A stretch of DNA of 64,000 bases from Thozetella sp. PMI_491 (GCA_021432635.1 MU270043.1:496001-560000); one strand, 5' to 3'; shown: positions 11,771 through 22,977, counted from the stretch's first letter. Numbers and translations: made by a program. The notes: generated by a model from the sequence alone, not told the origin.

Positions 11771-14706
11771 GCGTGGTACGAATGTAGGGAACGGAGTGTA
11801 TGCAGCAGGCAGTGTACATGGGCATGCGGTTAACGGTCGGAGAAATGTCCGACGCCATTCTCCGACCGTCGCCGAGAGTTTTTTTTGCTCGTCTCGATAT
11901 TCGGTCAGTACTGAGTAATCTCTGCTTAGCCATGGTTAGCCATGGTTTGCCGGATGGCCCCGGCATCTTCCGGCCCAAAACTACCCACGATAGCTTCACA
12001 CCTTCTATCCTGAGCAAGACCAGCCCCCTTCCTGGTTGCACTACGGCGGCCACCAGCACAACAACCGGTACGACTCGCAAAATCCGTGGCGCTTGTCAGA
12101 CTTACACAATATGTGCTCTTTCTCGCCATGGGTGGCGAGAACATAAAAAATAAAAATAAAAAGGTTTCCTCGCCTGACCGCTACTTGACAAATTCAGATC
12201 GAGGTGGCACCGTAGCTAGACGCGTTTCTAGAAGTCTGTCCGAAACTGGCCTCGCTCACACGAGGCCAGACATCACGCTAAGGGCATTACGGCACGGAGC
12301 CGTGGGCTCACACCCTATTATGTACGGCTCCGACGGCGATGTACACACAATCTACGAACGACTAGCCATGCCTACCCGACGACGTCGGATCCACGAGTCA
12401 TGGCAAGGGCCCCCCTCCTTAGCTCTACCTCGCTAGAGCATGAGCTTCAGGCCCTCGATCTGCACGTCCACTTCCGACCGGTTTACATCACCCTCCTGTT
12501 TAGGGCGGCCGCCGCAAGCCCTATTGCTTTAGGGTACATCTGTCAGGTATGACAAAAGGCTCGCCGGCGCACGAATCGGTCTCGACGACAATAGTGTCAT
12601 GATACGCAAGCATTAGTGATTTCTTCAGCTTGGCCGAAGCACCGTGCGTACTCGAAAGGGGTATACCTGGGGCAGGCGAGGCGGAGAGCAAGCGGACAGC
12701 CCTGGTTCTCGTCCTGCCTTGCCACGTTGCTGGGTAGTGACACAGGGACGCGTGCCGACACGCTTGACCCCGGCTTCGGGGATGAGGGCCTCTCGGGAAA
12801 AGACCTTTGTCCAGCTTTGGCGAGGTGCCCCTCCCGACCGTACCGTCGGTGTCCGTCGTCGCGAGGCTCGGCAACGGCAACCTACCACGCTCACCCTGCC
12901 CAGTCGCGCTTGACAGACAGAGGAGAGGGGGGGGGAGGCAGCGCGGGCAACTGTGGGCACGCAACGCGGGCAAGTGGACATGCCCCCGTTCACCATGGAA
13001 CCTTTGATCCACCTCAGGGGCACAGGGGAGGAGGGTGGGGGAGACCAGCATGTCCCACGCCGCCGTCGCCATCCCCACCGGCCCCATGAGTTTGACAAGC
13101 CCTTCCACGCCGTTGACACCGTTCCCTGAAACAGGGCGTTCCTCTACGCACTTGTAGTGAACATCGGGCGGCTACGACTAGCCGACCACACCGTCCTAAG
13201 TAGGCACGCCGTGAACAAGAGAGTAGGGGACATGGGGCGGTGGAGGAGCCTAAGCTGGCCCCCCTTCCTCTTCTACGGCTCCTTCTGGCTTCCGCAACCC
13301 CTCTCCCGCCCCTCCTCGGTCGAGGTTGATCTGGGTTGCACCTACGGCGTAGGTTCCGTGGCCCCTCACTGGCTGGACCAAGCAGGACAGACTCGGTTTC
13401 TGGGTATGTGAGCGACGACCTGTGGGCCTTTGGTTTATCATAGGCTGGGGGTAGCACACCGGGTTGCCAGCCTGGTTGCGAGTTGATGGATCAGCCAGTC
13501 TCGGCCGCCGCGCTGTGCTCGAGCTGGTCCCCATGCTATACTACGCAGGGAGTGATGATGGGAGGTTACGCGTACCGTTCCATATACGCTGAGCACGAGG
13601 ACAACGCGTTCAGGGGTACTCCAGAACAGGAAGATTGAGATATACGATGATTGCCCTGCCCCCTTGGTCTCGTCATTTGCCGGAGGCCAGGTGAATTAAC
13701 CCGTCGGAACCTGGCGTGGCATCCCAGCCTCCTGGGTTTTTACTTACCGCGCTTGGCACTCGGCCGGGCTCGCACACAAATCATCAGCATGCTGTGATTG
13801 ACATTGTCCCATCGTGTCAGCGCCGTTCTGGATGGCACGAAGCCGTTTCGCCCAATGCACGGGCAGTGATCAGGCCATGGGGAGGCGAACCCCTGGAGCG
13901 TCAACTTGGCTCGTACCCTATAGCACGCCGAGCGAGCGAGCCATGACCAGCCCCCCCCCTTCGTGACCTTGTGCCCCATCATGGCTCGCGCTTCTGCATG
14001 CCACTCCCGATCCGACATAGTCTCCGAGCTCTGGCGGATGGAGGCATCTCGCTGCGCGCGCCTGGGAGATGAGCAGGGCGACTGGCCGTGGTACGGAGTG
14101 AGCCATGGCTAGCCTGCGGAGTCCAGTGCGTTGTAGCTCCCTAGCCGGTCAACAGGAGTCGGGCCTATGATGCATCGCCCTCGCAGGGGAAGACCGCCTA
14201 CCGCAGCGCCGCTCATGGCTTGGCAACACCTCGAGCCGACGTCCGTCGAGGTGGACCTCCCGGGAACTTCCATCCGTGGGAGCGACGCTGGCCATCGCTC
14301 TCATCATGCCGCCCCAATTTTGGACGCCATCTAACCGTAGTCTCCTCCCGATGGGTCCGTCCATCCCCCAGCATTTGGGGCTAGAGGCAGTACAACTACC
14401 CTAGGCTCGGAGCTGGCCCGGGAACAACAACGCACTGTGCTTGTAGCGCGCGCCCCTGATCTCGAGCGCTCTAGTCCTACAGATCTCTCCTTTTCCTTCT
14501 CGCTGCCAGACAATGCGCAAGGGGTTCTAGCCGCCTGTTCCCTGTGGTGGCTTTTGCCCTTTTTCGCTCCAAGGGCGGCTGGACCGACGGAGTGCCATGA
14601 TACCATGCGGCGGGCCTCGTGCTGTGTACTCTTTCTAGTAGGCTATTTGTCGAGGCGCGCGCGTGTACTCGTCTCGTCTATCTGGATCTCCCACCCCACC
14701 AAAAAA

Positions 14707-15177
14707 TCAATCATGGTGTGCTAGCGGGAGCCCTTGATGGCATACCCGCTGAGGGTCCCTCTTGTCGACCCGCTCTCCTACGCCCCCAACCGTAGGGCCA
14801 TTAGCGACTCCCATTTTCCTAGCGGTCCCCAGCATGGCAGTTGGAGAAGGCCCCCATTGACGAGACGAACAGAGGGGCAGACACGTTGGAGTTTGAAACA
14901 TGGAGCTTGTCGAAGTGGAACTCGTGCCCTCTGCCCAAGGAAGTGCCGAACGCGATTGTGAGATGCCGTTCCCACCCAGCTGTAGATACGCGTGAAGCTT
15001 GCCCCGTAGAGTAAGTAGATCGTAAAGCTCCGTCCCCCAAGCTTCATCTCCGTGGCTCCAGTTCCTTGTCTTGGCGCTTGATCTCGCCGCTTGGAGCCAT
15101 GCTTGCGACAGATCGTCTTCGTCGAACCTCGAGGTGTCGCGGCATACGTAGACATCTCGAACGATGCGCCGCGCCAT
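14707..15177 (-). pseudogene. Possible decayed coding remnant
   Basis: A minus-strand frame opens with MARRIVRDVYVCRDTSRF and continues through DEAWGTELYDLLTLRGK, with a natural-looking mix of acidic, aromatic and aliphatic residues. After about 75 residues composition becomes Ser/Thr/Pro-rich, and a different frame (around 14960-14820) looks more protein-like, which suggests a frameshift. The EAW...LL pattern faintly recalls the fungal PD-(D/E)XK nuclease-like proteins linked to heterokaryon loci, but I could not identify catalytic residues. Function unassigned; it may be a chance frame. Confidence 0.2.
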
Positions 15178-16256
15178 CAACGTGAAGAGTCGTCAGTCCT
15201 CAGTGCCAGCAGGCAGATGGGAGCCGCTGTCCAAGGAGGCGGGTGGCCCTCCATCCTCTAAGCGCCTGGTGGGCTCAGGTGGAGGCTCGGGTGGAATCGT
15301 CTGGTTCTCCTCTGAAGGACCGCGCTCTTCGATCTCTCCCATTTACAAAATGTCTACGGGGTGTAACGGGCTGACGCCCTGTCCTTGAACCCGCAATCCT
15401 GTTGATCCGGTGGCGCGACGTCTTCGTGAACCCTCCGAGCTTGAACAGCGCAGCTGTCCCCGCCCCCATGAGCTAGGAAGCGACCTAGAGACCTCTGCGC
15501 GACACGCTCGAATCGATCAATGACGCGACCCGAGAAGCCCTGCGAAACGAATCGAAGTGCTCTATTATATGAGCAAAGTTGGTGATGGTTACAAGGCCTA
15601 GCGAGACGAGCTTACGCTGCGCCTTCGAGGCAGACAACCGACGGGAGACAAACAACGGGTGATCAGGGGCTTGTGGCAGACCGGCGAGCTATGGCGGTGG
15701 GAACATCGCGCTTAGCCTAAGTCACAGTTCCTTCTAGACATATAATTTTATCGCTAGAGCACCCGTAGAGAATTCGAAAATCAAATACGCGTCCCCTTCC
15801 GTCCTGGGACAGTCTTGGGCAGCCGTAGGCCGTGGGTGGAAGGCTCCAGCTACTGTGTTTCCGTGACGCCTAGGGCCGCAATGCGACGCGAGCGCGTTGA
15901 TGCGAGTTGCTTCGTCGCAATGGAGAAGTGGCGTCGCGATTCGATACCACTTCATCTTGCAGTTGTCAGTAGAGCAGTGAGACGCCTTTCGAGGTGGTCA
16001 GAAAGGCTCCGCCGCCAATGTTTTGATGCTCCATAGGACCCCATAGCGACCATGCAACCGCTAATGATATTGCGTGAAAATTCGAGACCTAGCATAATCT
16101 CACTCCCTTGCTCTCTCTGTGCCTTCTATCTTGATATCCCATCCGAACGTGCTCGAAACGCGCAGCAAGCACGAGGTTTGCTTCCTACCTTCCAGCCCTG
16201 TCGGCTGGCCGACGAACCGCAATCTGCAACACTCTACCAAGTTCACCTCCTACCAA

Positions 16257-16391
16257 ATGAACGCGACCGTGACATACGACGAAGCAATGCAGCTAGTCCG
16301 CGAAGAATGCCTTAGGACTGTCACTTATCTCCCATCACAAGACTCGGTGAAGAGGATGGCAGCCTTCAGAGAGCGCGAGGGGTGGCAATGA
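16257..16391 (+). other. Possible small coding frame, 44 codons
   Basis: ATG at 16257 opens a frame reading MNATVTYDEAMQLVREE, ending in REREGWQ and a stop. The composition is protein-like, unlike nearby frames. It could be a short gene, a last exon, or a remnant. It ends 77 bp from the convergent GCP6 stop. I do not recognise a family. Confidence 0.25.
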
Positions 16392-16467
16392 AACCTGCCC
16401 ACGAAGGAGACGGCATTGGCCTGAGCAGTGACGGTTATTAACCATTGTCCCCTCAACTACTCAACAT

Positions 16468-19446
16468 CTACGTGGATGGCTTCTTGGTATAGTATCCTGA
16501 CGAGTCAAGTCTCAACAGCAGCTGCTCCATGCCGGTCGTCGACCGGCTGGCCCGTCCCTCCTCGTCTCGCCGTTTGCCTCGTGGCCCCAAGCCAAGATTT
16601 TCGTTCATCCCTCTGCAGACCGTGACAAATAACTCGATCTTCTTCCGTAGCTTAGGGTACAGCTCTTCTGGTCTACTGCCCTCTGTTTCCACGTACCGGC
16701 CCAACACGCGCATTCGAACCACCTTCGCGAACCGCAAGACTATGCCAAATATATCCTCCAATAACTTCAGCACTGGGGCCTGACGCTTTCGGAGCAGTAG
16801 TGCCAACATGATGTCGTCGAGAGTTTGCTCTTGGTGCTCTCGAAGCCGGTCCGGGCTGTACACTCGCGTCTCCGCCGCATCGGTCTCTGCACCCTGGGGC
16901 CGAAGCACGTCACCTTCGGTCCTGTCCAAAGTGGTTTCGAAAACCTGCCACGGTCCGTTCACACCGGTTGTGAAGAAATACGCCGCGACTTGCGAGATGA
17001 AATGTTGTGATTCGAGGCGAAAGCGCAGTATGGCGTTGTCACTCACAGGAGAGTCAGTCGGGGGCAACATGGAAACATCCCGGAAGAGCTGGTTGGTAGT
17101 ATAGAGCATTCGCAAGGTGCGTAGGAGCAGCTGAAAGATGCGGTCATACTTGAGTAGAATGAGCGGCGTCAGTATTGGCCGTAGAGCTGCCGGGGGCTTG
17201 TATGACAGGCGAAGAAAGTCCAAGGCCTCGAGTCCATCTGGATCGATGCATCGCTCCATTTCCTCGGGCGACAGTTCCCGAACGGCGAAGCTAAGATCAC
17301 CCGGGAGATCCGACGAGGAGTAACGTGATGCTAGCGGGCTTGCCTTCCCTCTCTCCTCGTGCGATGGCGGCTGGTAGCTGTCGGAGAGCACGCCCATTAG
17401 CGCCAGTCGAAGCTCTGAGCTGGCGGGCGGCCAGTTGTCTCGTCCAGTAAGCCGTAGACCCATGTTGCTACCTGTAAGGGCTACACCCGCTTGGCGCTCG
17501 GCCGTATCAAGTTCAGGGTCGAAAAGTGCGTGAGACAGTCGGCTTGTAAAAAGACCATTCCCCAGTAAGTGGTATTGCTTTTGCAAGTCGAGGTGTGCGC
17601 GGAGCTCGTGGCAGCTGAACAGCAGTTTCACGCACTCCCGGTTGACCATGCGTGCTTGTGCCGTGACGACTGGGGAGAAGGAGAGCAGTGGGAGTAGCGA
17701 CCAGTGAGGAGTGAAGCCTTCGTCACTCGTCGCACTAGCAGCGCTGCTGTCGAATATTTGCTCTCGGATAGTGCGTGCTAAATGATCCCCGGCACCTGTT
17801 GTGGCTAGAGGTTGATCAAGCTTGGCCATGGACGCGAGGACAGCCTCTGCAATATCGGCCTCATCTTTGCCGAATATCTGTAGCTCAAAGGCTTGGGTAT
17901 GCGCGTTGGACTCGACCGGACCGCCCTCCGTCGCCTTGCGGACCGCAGCCTCCTGGATAGCGCGAGAGAGACTCGTCTCATACTCTTTTGCTCGCGCCTC
18001 TAACTGTTTGATCGCATCCCAGTCAAACTCCCATTGGAGCTTTGGCGGATTGGTCGTGGCAATCAGGTTGGGCTCAGACAGTACGTGCTCGGGGTGGTGC
18101 TCTCTGATGAAGCGAAAGTTTCGGCCAGTCTCGAAAATTGCGGTCGCCATCTCTTGGGGTACGAACGAAGGCATCCTCTCCTCGTCTAGGAAGAAGTCCG
18201 GTTCCTCAAGTTCGAATCCTTGATCGTCGATCCATACTTTGTTGCCAACTTTCACAAATCCTTTCCCTGGCCCGTCCTTGGCCACAACAATGCCCTGTTC
18301 TTCTCGGATGCCAATCCACTCTTCCACAAAATCGGTCCACGGCTTAGAGACCATCCTCAAGACTTCGCAGATGGCATTTCTGGCAAGATTGTCTCCATAT
18401 TCGGCAGCCTGCGTCTCTCGGAACAGAAGCGACAGGATTTCTTCATCGGACCGCGCTGCCCTCAATCGGGTAACCAGGTCTCTGAAGTAGACCAAGCTTG
18501 AGTGGACGGGCTTGACCGCTGCTTGAAGTTGAAGAAGCGACCTCACTTTCTGGGCGCGGGACCCAAGTTCAGACTGAACCGCTCGTAGGAGTTTGTCAAC
18601 TACGTCGGCTAGAGCAACCTTGGACGGTGTCGGTGAAACTGTGTAGGTCTTGTCGACAAACGCCCGCAAGACTCTGGTCGAGTTCGCACACTCCAGACAG
18701 GTCTGGACTATGCCTGATAGAACCTCAACTGAGAGGCCCGAGGGTCGGATTCCGGCCGTATTCTTGACGAAAGACTTCTTGTCACCATCCCAGGAGAATA
18801 GAATAGAGCTCCTGCCCATAGCCAAGGCGAGCAAACAAGTGCAGTATATGGCGGTTCCGATGACCCCATCGTCGTCGGCCGGGTGTGTCTTGAACAGACT
18901 CGAAGACAATGCATCGAAAGCAGCTGGTCCCGCTTCAGTAATAAAGCTTGCTGGGGGGCTTCTTCCTCCCGGGCTCTCGAACTCCTCAGGCCGGGCGAAG
19001 GACTCCCAGGTCAAGAACTGGGGAATCTTGGCGGCAGCAAAGTCGTGACAGAGCCATGGATCGTAATCAACAGGTAGAAACCGTGCGTCGACGCTGTCAT
19101 CACTTCGGAGCTCTGCGAAGGGCTGGGGCACTGGACCTTCCACTTTCAAGTCCTCCAACATGGGAGGCAGTTTGAAGAAACCATCCTTCTCAAGGTCATG
19201 GTGGTCCCCTCTTTTCAGGGGTTGTTTGGACTTGTCTGTACAGGCATCAGCAACCAGTTGACAGCTCAGAGCGTCGGACCGAAAAGGCCCGAGGGCAAAA
19301 CAATGCAAGAGCCTACCCGCGATTTGAAGTGAGAAGAAAGGGCTCCCGTCGCCGATGGCCAGGACTGACTGATCCAGCAACTTCGACGACTTCCAGAGAT
19401 CGGGGATGGCAAAGACGTCGGCCGCGTCTTCATGGTCATCCATCAT
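16468..19446 (-). CDS. Gamma-tubulin complex component, GCP6-like (Spc97/Spc98 family)
   Basis: Single uninterrupted exon, 992 residues from the paired ATG codons at 19446/19443; an in-frame ATG at 19521 would add 25 residues. Gamma-tubulin complex proteins form the ring that nucleates microtubules at the spindle pole body. The opening MMDDHEDAADVFAIPDLW followed by a short linker resembles fungal GCP6 (gcpF/Alp16 type). The N-terminal grip domain region covers the first ~350 residues. The C-terminal grip domain, which contacts gamma-tubulin, includes QHFISQVAAYFFTTGVNGPW and, near the end, the strongly conserved ALLLRKRQAPVLKLLEDIF. Lack of introns is unusual here given its intron-rich neighbours. 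It diverges from EAF7 across 419 bp. Assignment to GCP6 over GCP4 or GCP5 rests on length and the N-terminal motif. Confidence 0.85.
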   Translation of the reverse strand: MMDDHEDAADVFAIPDLWKSSKLLDQSVLAIGDGSPFFSLQIAGRLLHCFALGPFRSDALSCQLVADACTDKSKQPLKRGDHHDLEKDGFFKLPPMLEDLKVEGPVPQPFAELRSDDSVDARFLPVDYDPWLCHDFAAAKIPQFLTWESFARPEEFESPGGRSPPASFITEAGPAAFDALSSSLFKTHPADDDGVIGTAIYCTCLLALAMGRSSILFSWDGDKKSFVKNTAGIRPSGLSVEVLSGIVQTCLECANSTRVLRAFVDKTYTVSPTPSKVALADVVDKLLRAVQSELGSRAQKVRSLLQLQAAVKPVHSSLVYFRDLVTRLRAARSDEEILSLLFRETQAAEYGDNLARNAICEVLRMVSKPWTDFVEEWIGIREEQGIVVAKDGPGKGFVKVGNKVWIDDQGFELEEPDFFLDEERMPSFVPQEMATAIFETGRNFRFIREHHPEHVLSEPNLIATTNPPKLQWEFDWDAIKQLEARAKEYETSLSRAIQEAAVRKATEGGPVESNAHTQAFELQIFGKDEADIAEAVLASMAKLDQPLATTGAGDHLARTIREQIFDSSAASATSDEGFTPHWSLLPLLSFSPVVTAQARMVNRECVKLLFSCHELRAHLDLQKQYHLLGNGLFTSRLSHALFDPELDTAERQAGVALTGSNMGLRLTGRDNWPPASSELRLALMGVLSDSYQPPSHEERGKASPLASRYSSSDLPGDLSFAVRELSPEEMERCIDPDGLEALDFLRLSYKPPAALRPILTPLILLKYDRIFQLLLRTLRMLYTTNQLFRDVSMLPPTDSPVSDNAILRFRLESQHFISQVAAYFFTTGVNGPWQVFETTLDRTEGDVLRPQGAETDAAETRVYSPDRLREHQEQTLDDIMLALLLRKRQAPVLKLLEDIFGIVLRFAKVVRMRVLGRYVETEGSRPEELYPKLRKKIELFVTVCRGMNENLGLGPRGKRRDEEGRASRSTTGMEQLLLRLDSSGYYTKKPST

Positions 19447-19865
19447 GCTACGAAGTTCATCATGGGGGGTGCCTGGAGGATTTGTTCGTGCACCAGAATG
19501 CCAGGTGTGGCTCTTATGCATAAGAAGGAGATACGCGTAACTTGCCCCTCGTCGCTTGGTACACACAACGGGGTTGGGTGCAGCGGCAGTCGGACGCGAC
19601 CAACTGGGAGCTACGCACGGTTCGCGTACCTCTTAAAAAAAAGACGGCAGCTCCCCGCCAATCTGCCAAGCCACACCCTCGGGCCAGGACCAGCTGGGCT
19701 CTTCGATCTTCGCATGGAGCTCCAAGCTTCCTCACAATTACTGTACAGATTTTTTGTCCCGAACAGCCCACCGCACCCAGCCCAATTGCCCTCCCTCCCC
19801 CCTCCAATTGCAACCACGAGCGCCCGTCGTCGCTGCTTGGTCGCTGGCATCTCCCCCACCGCGAC
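19447..19865. promoter_or_regulatory. Shared divergent promoter, GCP6 / EAF7
   Basis: 419 bp separate the two start codons, which face away from each other. The right half, near 19780-19860, is pyrimidine-rich on the plus strand, as expected for an EAF7 leader. No TATA box stands out. Confidence 0.6.
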
Positions 19866-20964
19866 ATGGCACCAAAGAAAAAGGGAGGCCGCAGCAGTGC
19901 GGCGGCGACGTCCGCCGCCGCGACGCCCGCGCGCGACGACGACGCCATGGACATCGACACCCCCACCACGGCCGCCGCGCCAACGCCGGCTCCCGCATCC
20001 AAGGAGCCGCCTCCGGTTGATCTCAACAGCCCATGGACTGACGACCAGGTGGCATCTCTCTTCAAGGCTGTCATCCGGTGGAAACCAGCAGGTACGCGGT
20101 CGTGATCGAACCTTCCGCGGCCCAGCAAGTAGCTCAAGAGCTGACCTCTCGTTCCTCCTAGGCATGCACAAACACTTCCGCATGATTGCAATCAGCGAGC
20201 ATCTACGAAACCATGGCTTCGACCCGGACATGTACCCTCACACCAGAATCTCTGGCATATGGAGCAAATTGCGAGAGTTCTACGACCTCGAGGCTATCGA
20301 TGAGCGGGAGAACAACATGGAACCGACAGATGAGGACCCAGTGGCCGGCGAGCCTCGCAGGTGGAAGGACTTTGACTTACCCTTCGCCGAGTTCGGCGAA
20401 GAGATCCTGCGGCACGCTCGCGCCCGCAACCCTGGCTCGCCGCCCGACAGCCCGCCGCAGTTCGACCCGGAGGCCCCGCACAGCTCTAAGAAGCGCAAAG
20501 CCGGTGAGATATCCGGCAAGCCCTCGCGCAGTAGCACGGTCGAGGACACAGAAGATAACGAGTCCCCTGCACCCAGCCCCGCGCCCAAGTCGGCGAGGGG
20601 GACACGCAGTGCAAAGCGCGCGGCAAGCAAGGCGCGCAAGGCCAAAGAGGAGTCGTCCGGAGGAGAAGAGGAGGAGGAAGAGGAGAATGAGGACGAGGAG
20701 GACGAGGAGGAGGGGGAGGACGACGACGAGGAGGAGGCCGGGAACAAGGAGGAAGAAGAAGAGGACGACGATGACGACGATGACGAAGAAGAGGAGGATG
20801 AAGGGGAGCAGGACTCTGGAGATGCGGACGAGAGCGAGGAGGAGGAGACGGGTACGCCCGCTTCGCGGGGCCGGGCTGGCACCAGGGGTCGTGGGAGGGC
20901 CAAGCCACCATCGGCGCCAACGCCGGCGCCTACAACTAGGCGCGGGAGAGGGCGGGCAAGGTGA
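19866..20964 (+). CDS. EAF7: NuA4 histone acetyltransferase subunit Eaf7 (CT20 family)
   Basis: join(19866..20091,20162..20964), 342 residues, with one 70-nt intron (GTACGC...CCTAG) that splits a Gly codon and joins WKPAG to MHKHFRMI. The CT20 domain lies at about residues 52-125: [15 protein letters not shown], then [19 protein letters not shown] and [15 protein letters not shown]. Eaf7 partners Eaf3/MRG in NuA4 and the TINTIN module, acting on acetylated chromatin. After residue ~160 the protein is disordered: a basic segment ([18 protein letters not shown]) is followed by about 80 residues nearly all Glu and Asp, ending in RG-rich repeats ([22 protein letters not shown]). The start is the ATG that opens [11 protein letters not shown]; the frame is open further upstream but that part overlaps the divergent promoter. 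Confidence 0.92.
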
Positions 20965-21412
20965 GACTGCATTGCACTGTAAACGCTCTGTAAGATAACA
21001 GAGGTGAGAGGGCGTTGGGTTGGGCCGGGCGGATGGGTGCTGCTTTACCGATATACCCCTGTGGTTCGTAGTGTACTGTTGGGAAGAGCGCTCGCCCGCC
21101 AGGAGCGGTGCGCTCTGGCAGCGCGCCATTGGGGCAGTTGCACGTAATCTCAAGTCACGTACCACTTTTTGTATTTTCTACATTGCTTGATTTGTGTTCG
21201 TTTGATCTGCATCGTCTTGGAAGCCATGTTGTTCTGGGCAGAACCGAAGCTCGGGGTACCTCGTGGACTTGTTGATGTTGACATGGCTCAGGGGCGAGCT
21301 GCCCCGCCATTTATTCTTCTCAGCCCCGCAGCGCGTAAAGGACGCGGCATCGGCATCCACAACCATCCCAAAACAGCAAATTGTTCGCGAGCCGCCCACT
21401 GTCCCTGTCAAG
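20965..21412. other. Intergenic region EAF7-ASK1
   Basis: 448 bp between two plus-strand genes, holding the EAF7 3' flank and the ASK1 promoter and leader. An in-frame stretch directly upstream of the ASK1 ATG has no start codon I would prefer. Nothing else seen. Confidence 0.55.
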
Positions 21413-22977
21413 ATGTCTCGCGGCGGCCCGTCGACGACGAGAAATCTCTCGCTCACAGAAGAGCTGGAGAAGCTCGAGCAGTCAATCACGTTGACATTAC
21501 AAGGTGCGCAACAGGTTGGAAAGGTCCCCAACCGTGCGCCCACTGGCTAACCCTCCGGGCAAAGAAATTGACCACAACTTCAGCAAAGCACATCGCATCG
21601 TCACGACCAGCATTCTACCACTGGTAGAGCAATATGGGGAGCATTCAAGGTCTGTCTGGGAGGCCTCGCAGGTATGGAGGATTCACGCACGCGACAGTTG
21701 CGGTTACGGGGCAAGACTGACGACGAGGAACCATAGTTCTGGAAGCAGTTCTTCGAGGCATCTGCAAATGTCTCCCTCTCGGGCTACGAAGAGCTTGCAA
21801 ATGACGAAGACACTACTGCCGCTGGCACCGAAGAAACAACCATGGCGACCGAGGAGACCTCGACAGACTATACGCCCCGCCCGTACCATGCTACAAATGA
21901 CGACAGCTCGGCGACGGCAGACCAGTCGTCGGCATTCCACGATGGTCGCCACGACGAATCTTCGCTTCTCAGCGATGGCGAGGGAACGCTGACAGGGAGC
22001 ACACCGCGGCCCCCAGCGACCAAGTCGCTGTCAGTGCGACCCAAGTTTGCGGACTTAGACTCTCCCTACGAGAAAATGCGACGGGACATGAAGAAAGACG
22101 GCTCAGCCCCTCCGGGGACCAGCGGTGACGAAGACACAGAGCTACTCTTTCAACAGCAAACAGCGCGGCTTCCCGACATGTCCATGACACCTCGGTCATC
22201 GCTCGCTCCGGGTGGGGACGAGGACGACGACTTCACGCTCGAGCCGGACGGGACTGCGCGCAAGAAGAATACAGACCCGCTGCTGCACCGCGTACTAGAC
22301 AAAAACTACCGCATTATGGCCACGCCGCACAAAGGCATCGCCACGGGGGTGTCCCCTATCAAGTGGAAGGTGACGGGCAAGGCCACTGCAGAAGGCACTG
22401 GTAAGAGTAGGGATATCGAGCGGAAGGTGGACTTGCCGGGCTGGCAGGACTCTCCCATGTCGAGTCCTGAAATGGCAGTCCCACAGCTGCGCAGCGCTGC
22501 CTTCATGTCGCCGGTGCGCGCCGCGTACCGAACCAAGATGTCGGCCGCCAGAGCAGCGGGCGAAGCGCCACGGACGCCTGGCGTCAGCGTCCAGACACCA
22601 GCAGCAGCCAACAAGATGAGGGACGCATATGCGAGCCACGACCCGCGGGAGAAAGCAACAGAAGAGATTGTATGGTCGAGCGACAGCGACGAGGACGCCT
22701 TAGGCGGCATGAGTCCGCCCAAGACGATTCATTTTGCGCTGCCGCCTTCAAAATTATTGCAGACGCCAGGTATGGTTACACCTAGAGCATCGCCACGCAC
22801 CCGCCCAGTCTGCCTGCCTGGGATCGCATAGAGGCTAAATTGAGTACAGCACGGGAAGCCAGCAAGCGCATCGTGGATGATATTCTGCTGACGGCCGGGG
22901 TCGGGGCCGACGAGTCGACCGAATACAGCCCCACCGTGGTCAAGATGAACGCCGATGTCTTGGACGACACATTTTGA
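21413..22977 (+). CDS. ASK1: DASH complex subunit Ask1
   Basis: join(21413..21503,21565..21671,21737..22769,22850..22977), 452 residues. Introns of 61, 65 and 80 nt all fit GT-AG and keep frame: TLTLQ|EIDHNF, EASQ|FWKQFF and LLQTP|AREASK. DASH/Dam1 forms rings that couple kinetochores to spindle microtubules. The conserved Ask1 domain is at residues 1-75: NLSLTEELEKLEQSITLTLQ, then IDHNFSKAHRIVTTSILPLVEQY. The central part is disordered, with many SP/TP sites (TPRPPATKSLS, WQDSPMSSPE, AFMSPVRAAY, APRTPGVSVQTP), consistent with the Cdk control known for Ask1. The C-terminal EYSPTVVKMNADVLDDTF is a small conserved tail recovered only through the last intron. Family assignment is firm; exon 4 is inferred from frame and composition. 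Confidence 0.9.

Larger units (their letters stand above)
5601..12200. other. Gene-poor region, first part
   Basis: I find no gene that I can support. Two overlapping plus-strand open frames at 9256-9996 (246 codons) and 9981-10853 (290 codons) are the longest. Their translations are dominated by Arg, Pro, Ser, Ala and Cys with no motif, so I treat them as chance frames. The stretch holds GGCA repeats, short AGGTAGG/TACCTAGG words, strong G-runs (7636-7670), a T16 run (8110-8125) and an 11-nt tandem triplication (11738-11770). Confidence 0.5.
12201..16467. other. Gene-poor region, second part, with possible decayed coding remnants
   Basis: No intact gene. Both strands carry open stretches of 60-195 codons broken by stops. 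The piece at 14707-15177 and a 44-codon frame at 16257-16391 look most protein-like and are listed separately. Base composition is not AT-rich, so heavy repeat-induced point mutation is not apparent. The right end contains the 3' flank of GCP6. Confidence 0.4.

Noticed and set aside
12521-13108. Minus-strand 195-codon open frame whose end (KLKKSLMLAYHDTIVVETDS) faintly recalls a Ty3/gypsy RNase H start
   Set aside because: Only the ETD triplet and LK pattern match; the rest is Pro/Arg/Cys-rich, and no reverse transcriptase, integrase or LTR was seen nearby.
15380-15410. TTGAACCCGC word as the T-arm of a minus-strand tRNA
   Set aside because: Flanking bases do not pair into a five-base T-stem and no acceptor stem or A box was found.
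19447-19566. Extension of GCP6 upstream to 19566
   Set aside because: The extreme start would be GTG; the paired ATG at 19446/19443 begins the family-like MDDHEDAADVF.
20280-20972. Long minus-strand Ser-rich frame opposite EAF7
   Set aside because: It is the mirror of the GAG/GAC acidic tract and RG repeats of EAF7.
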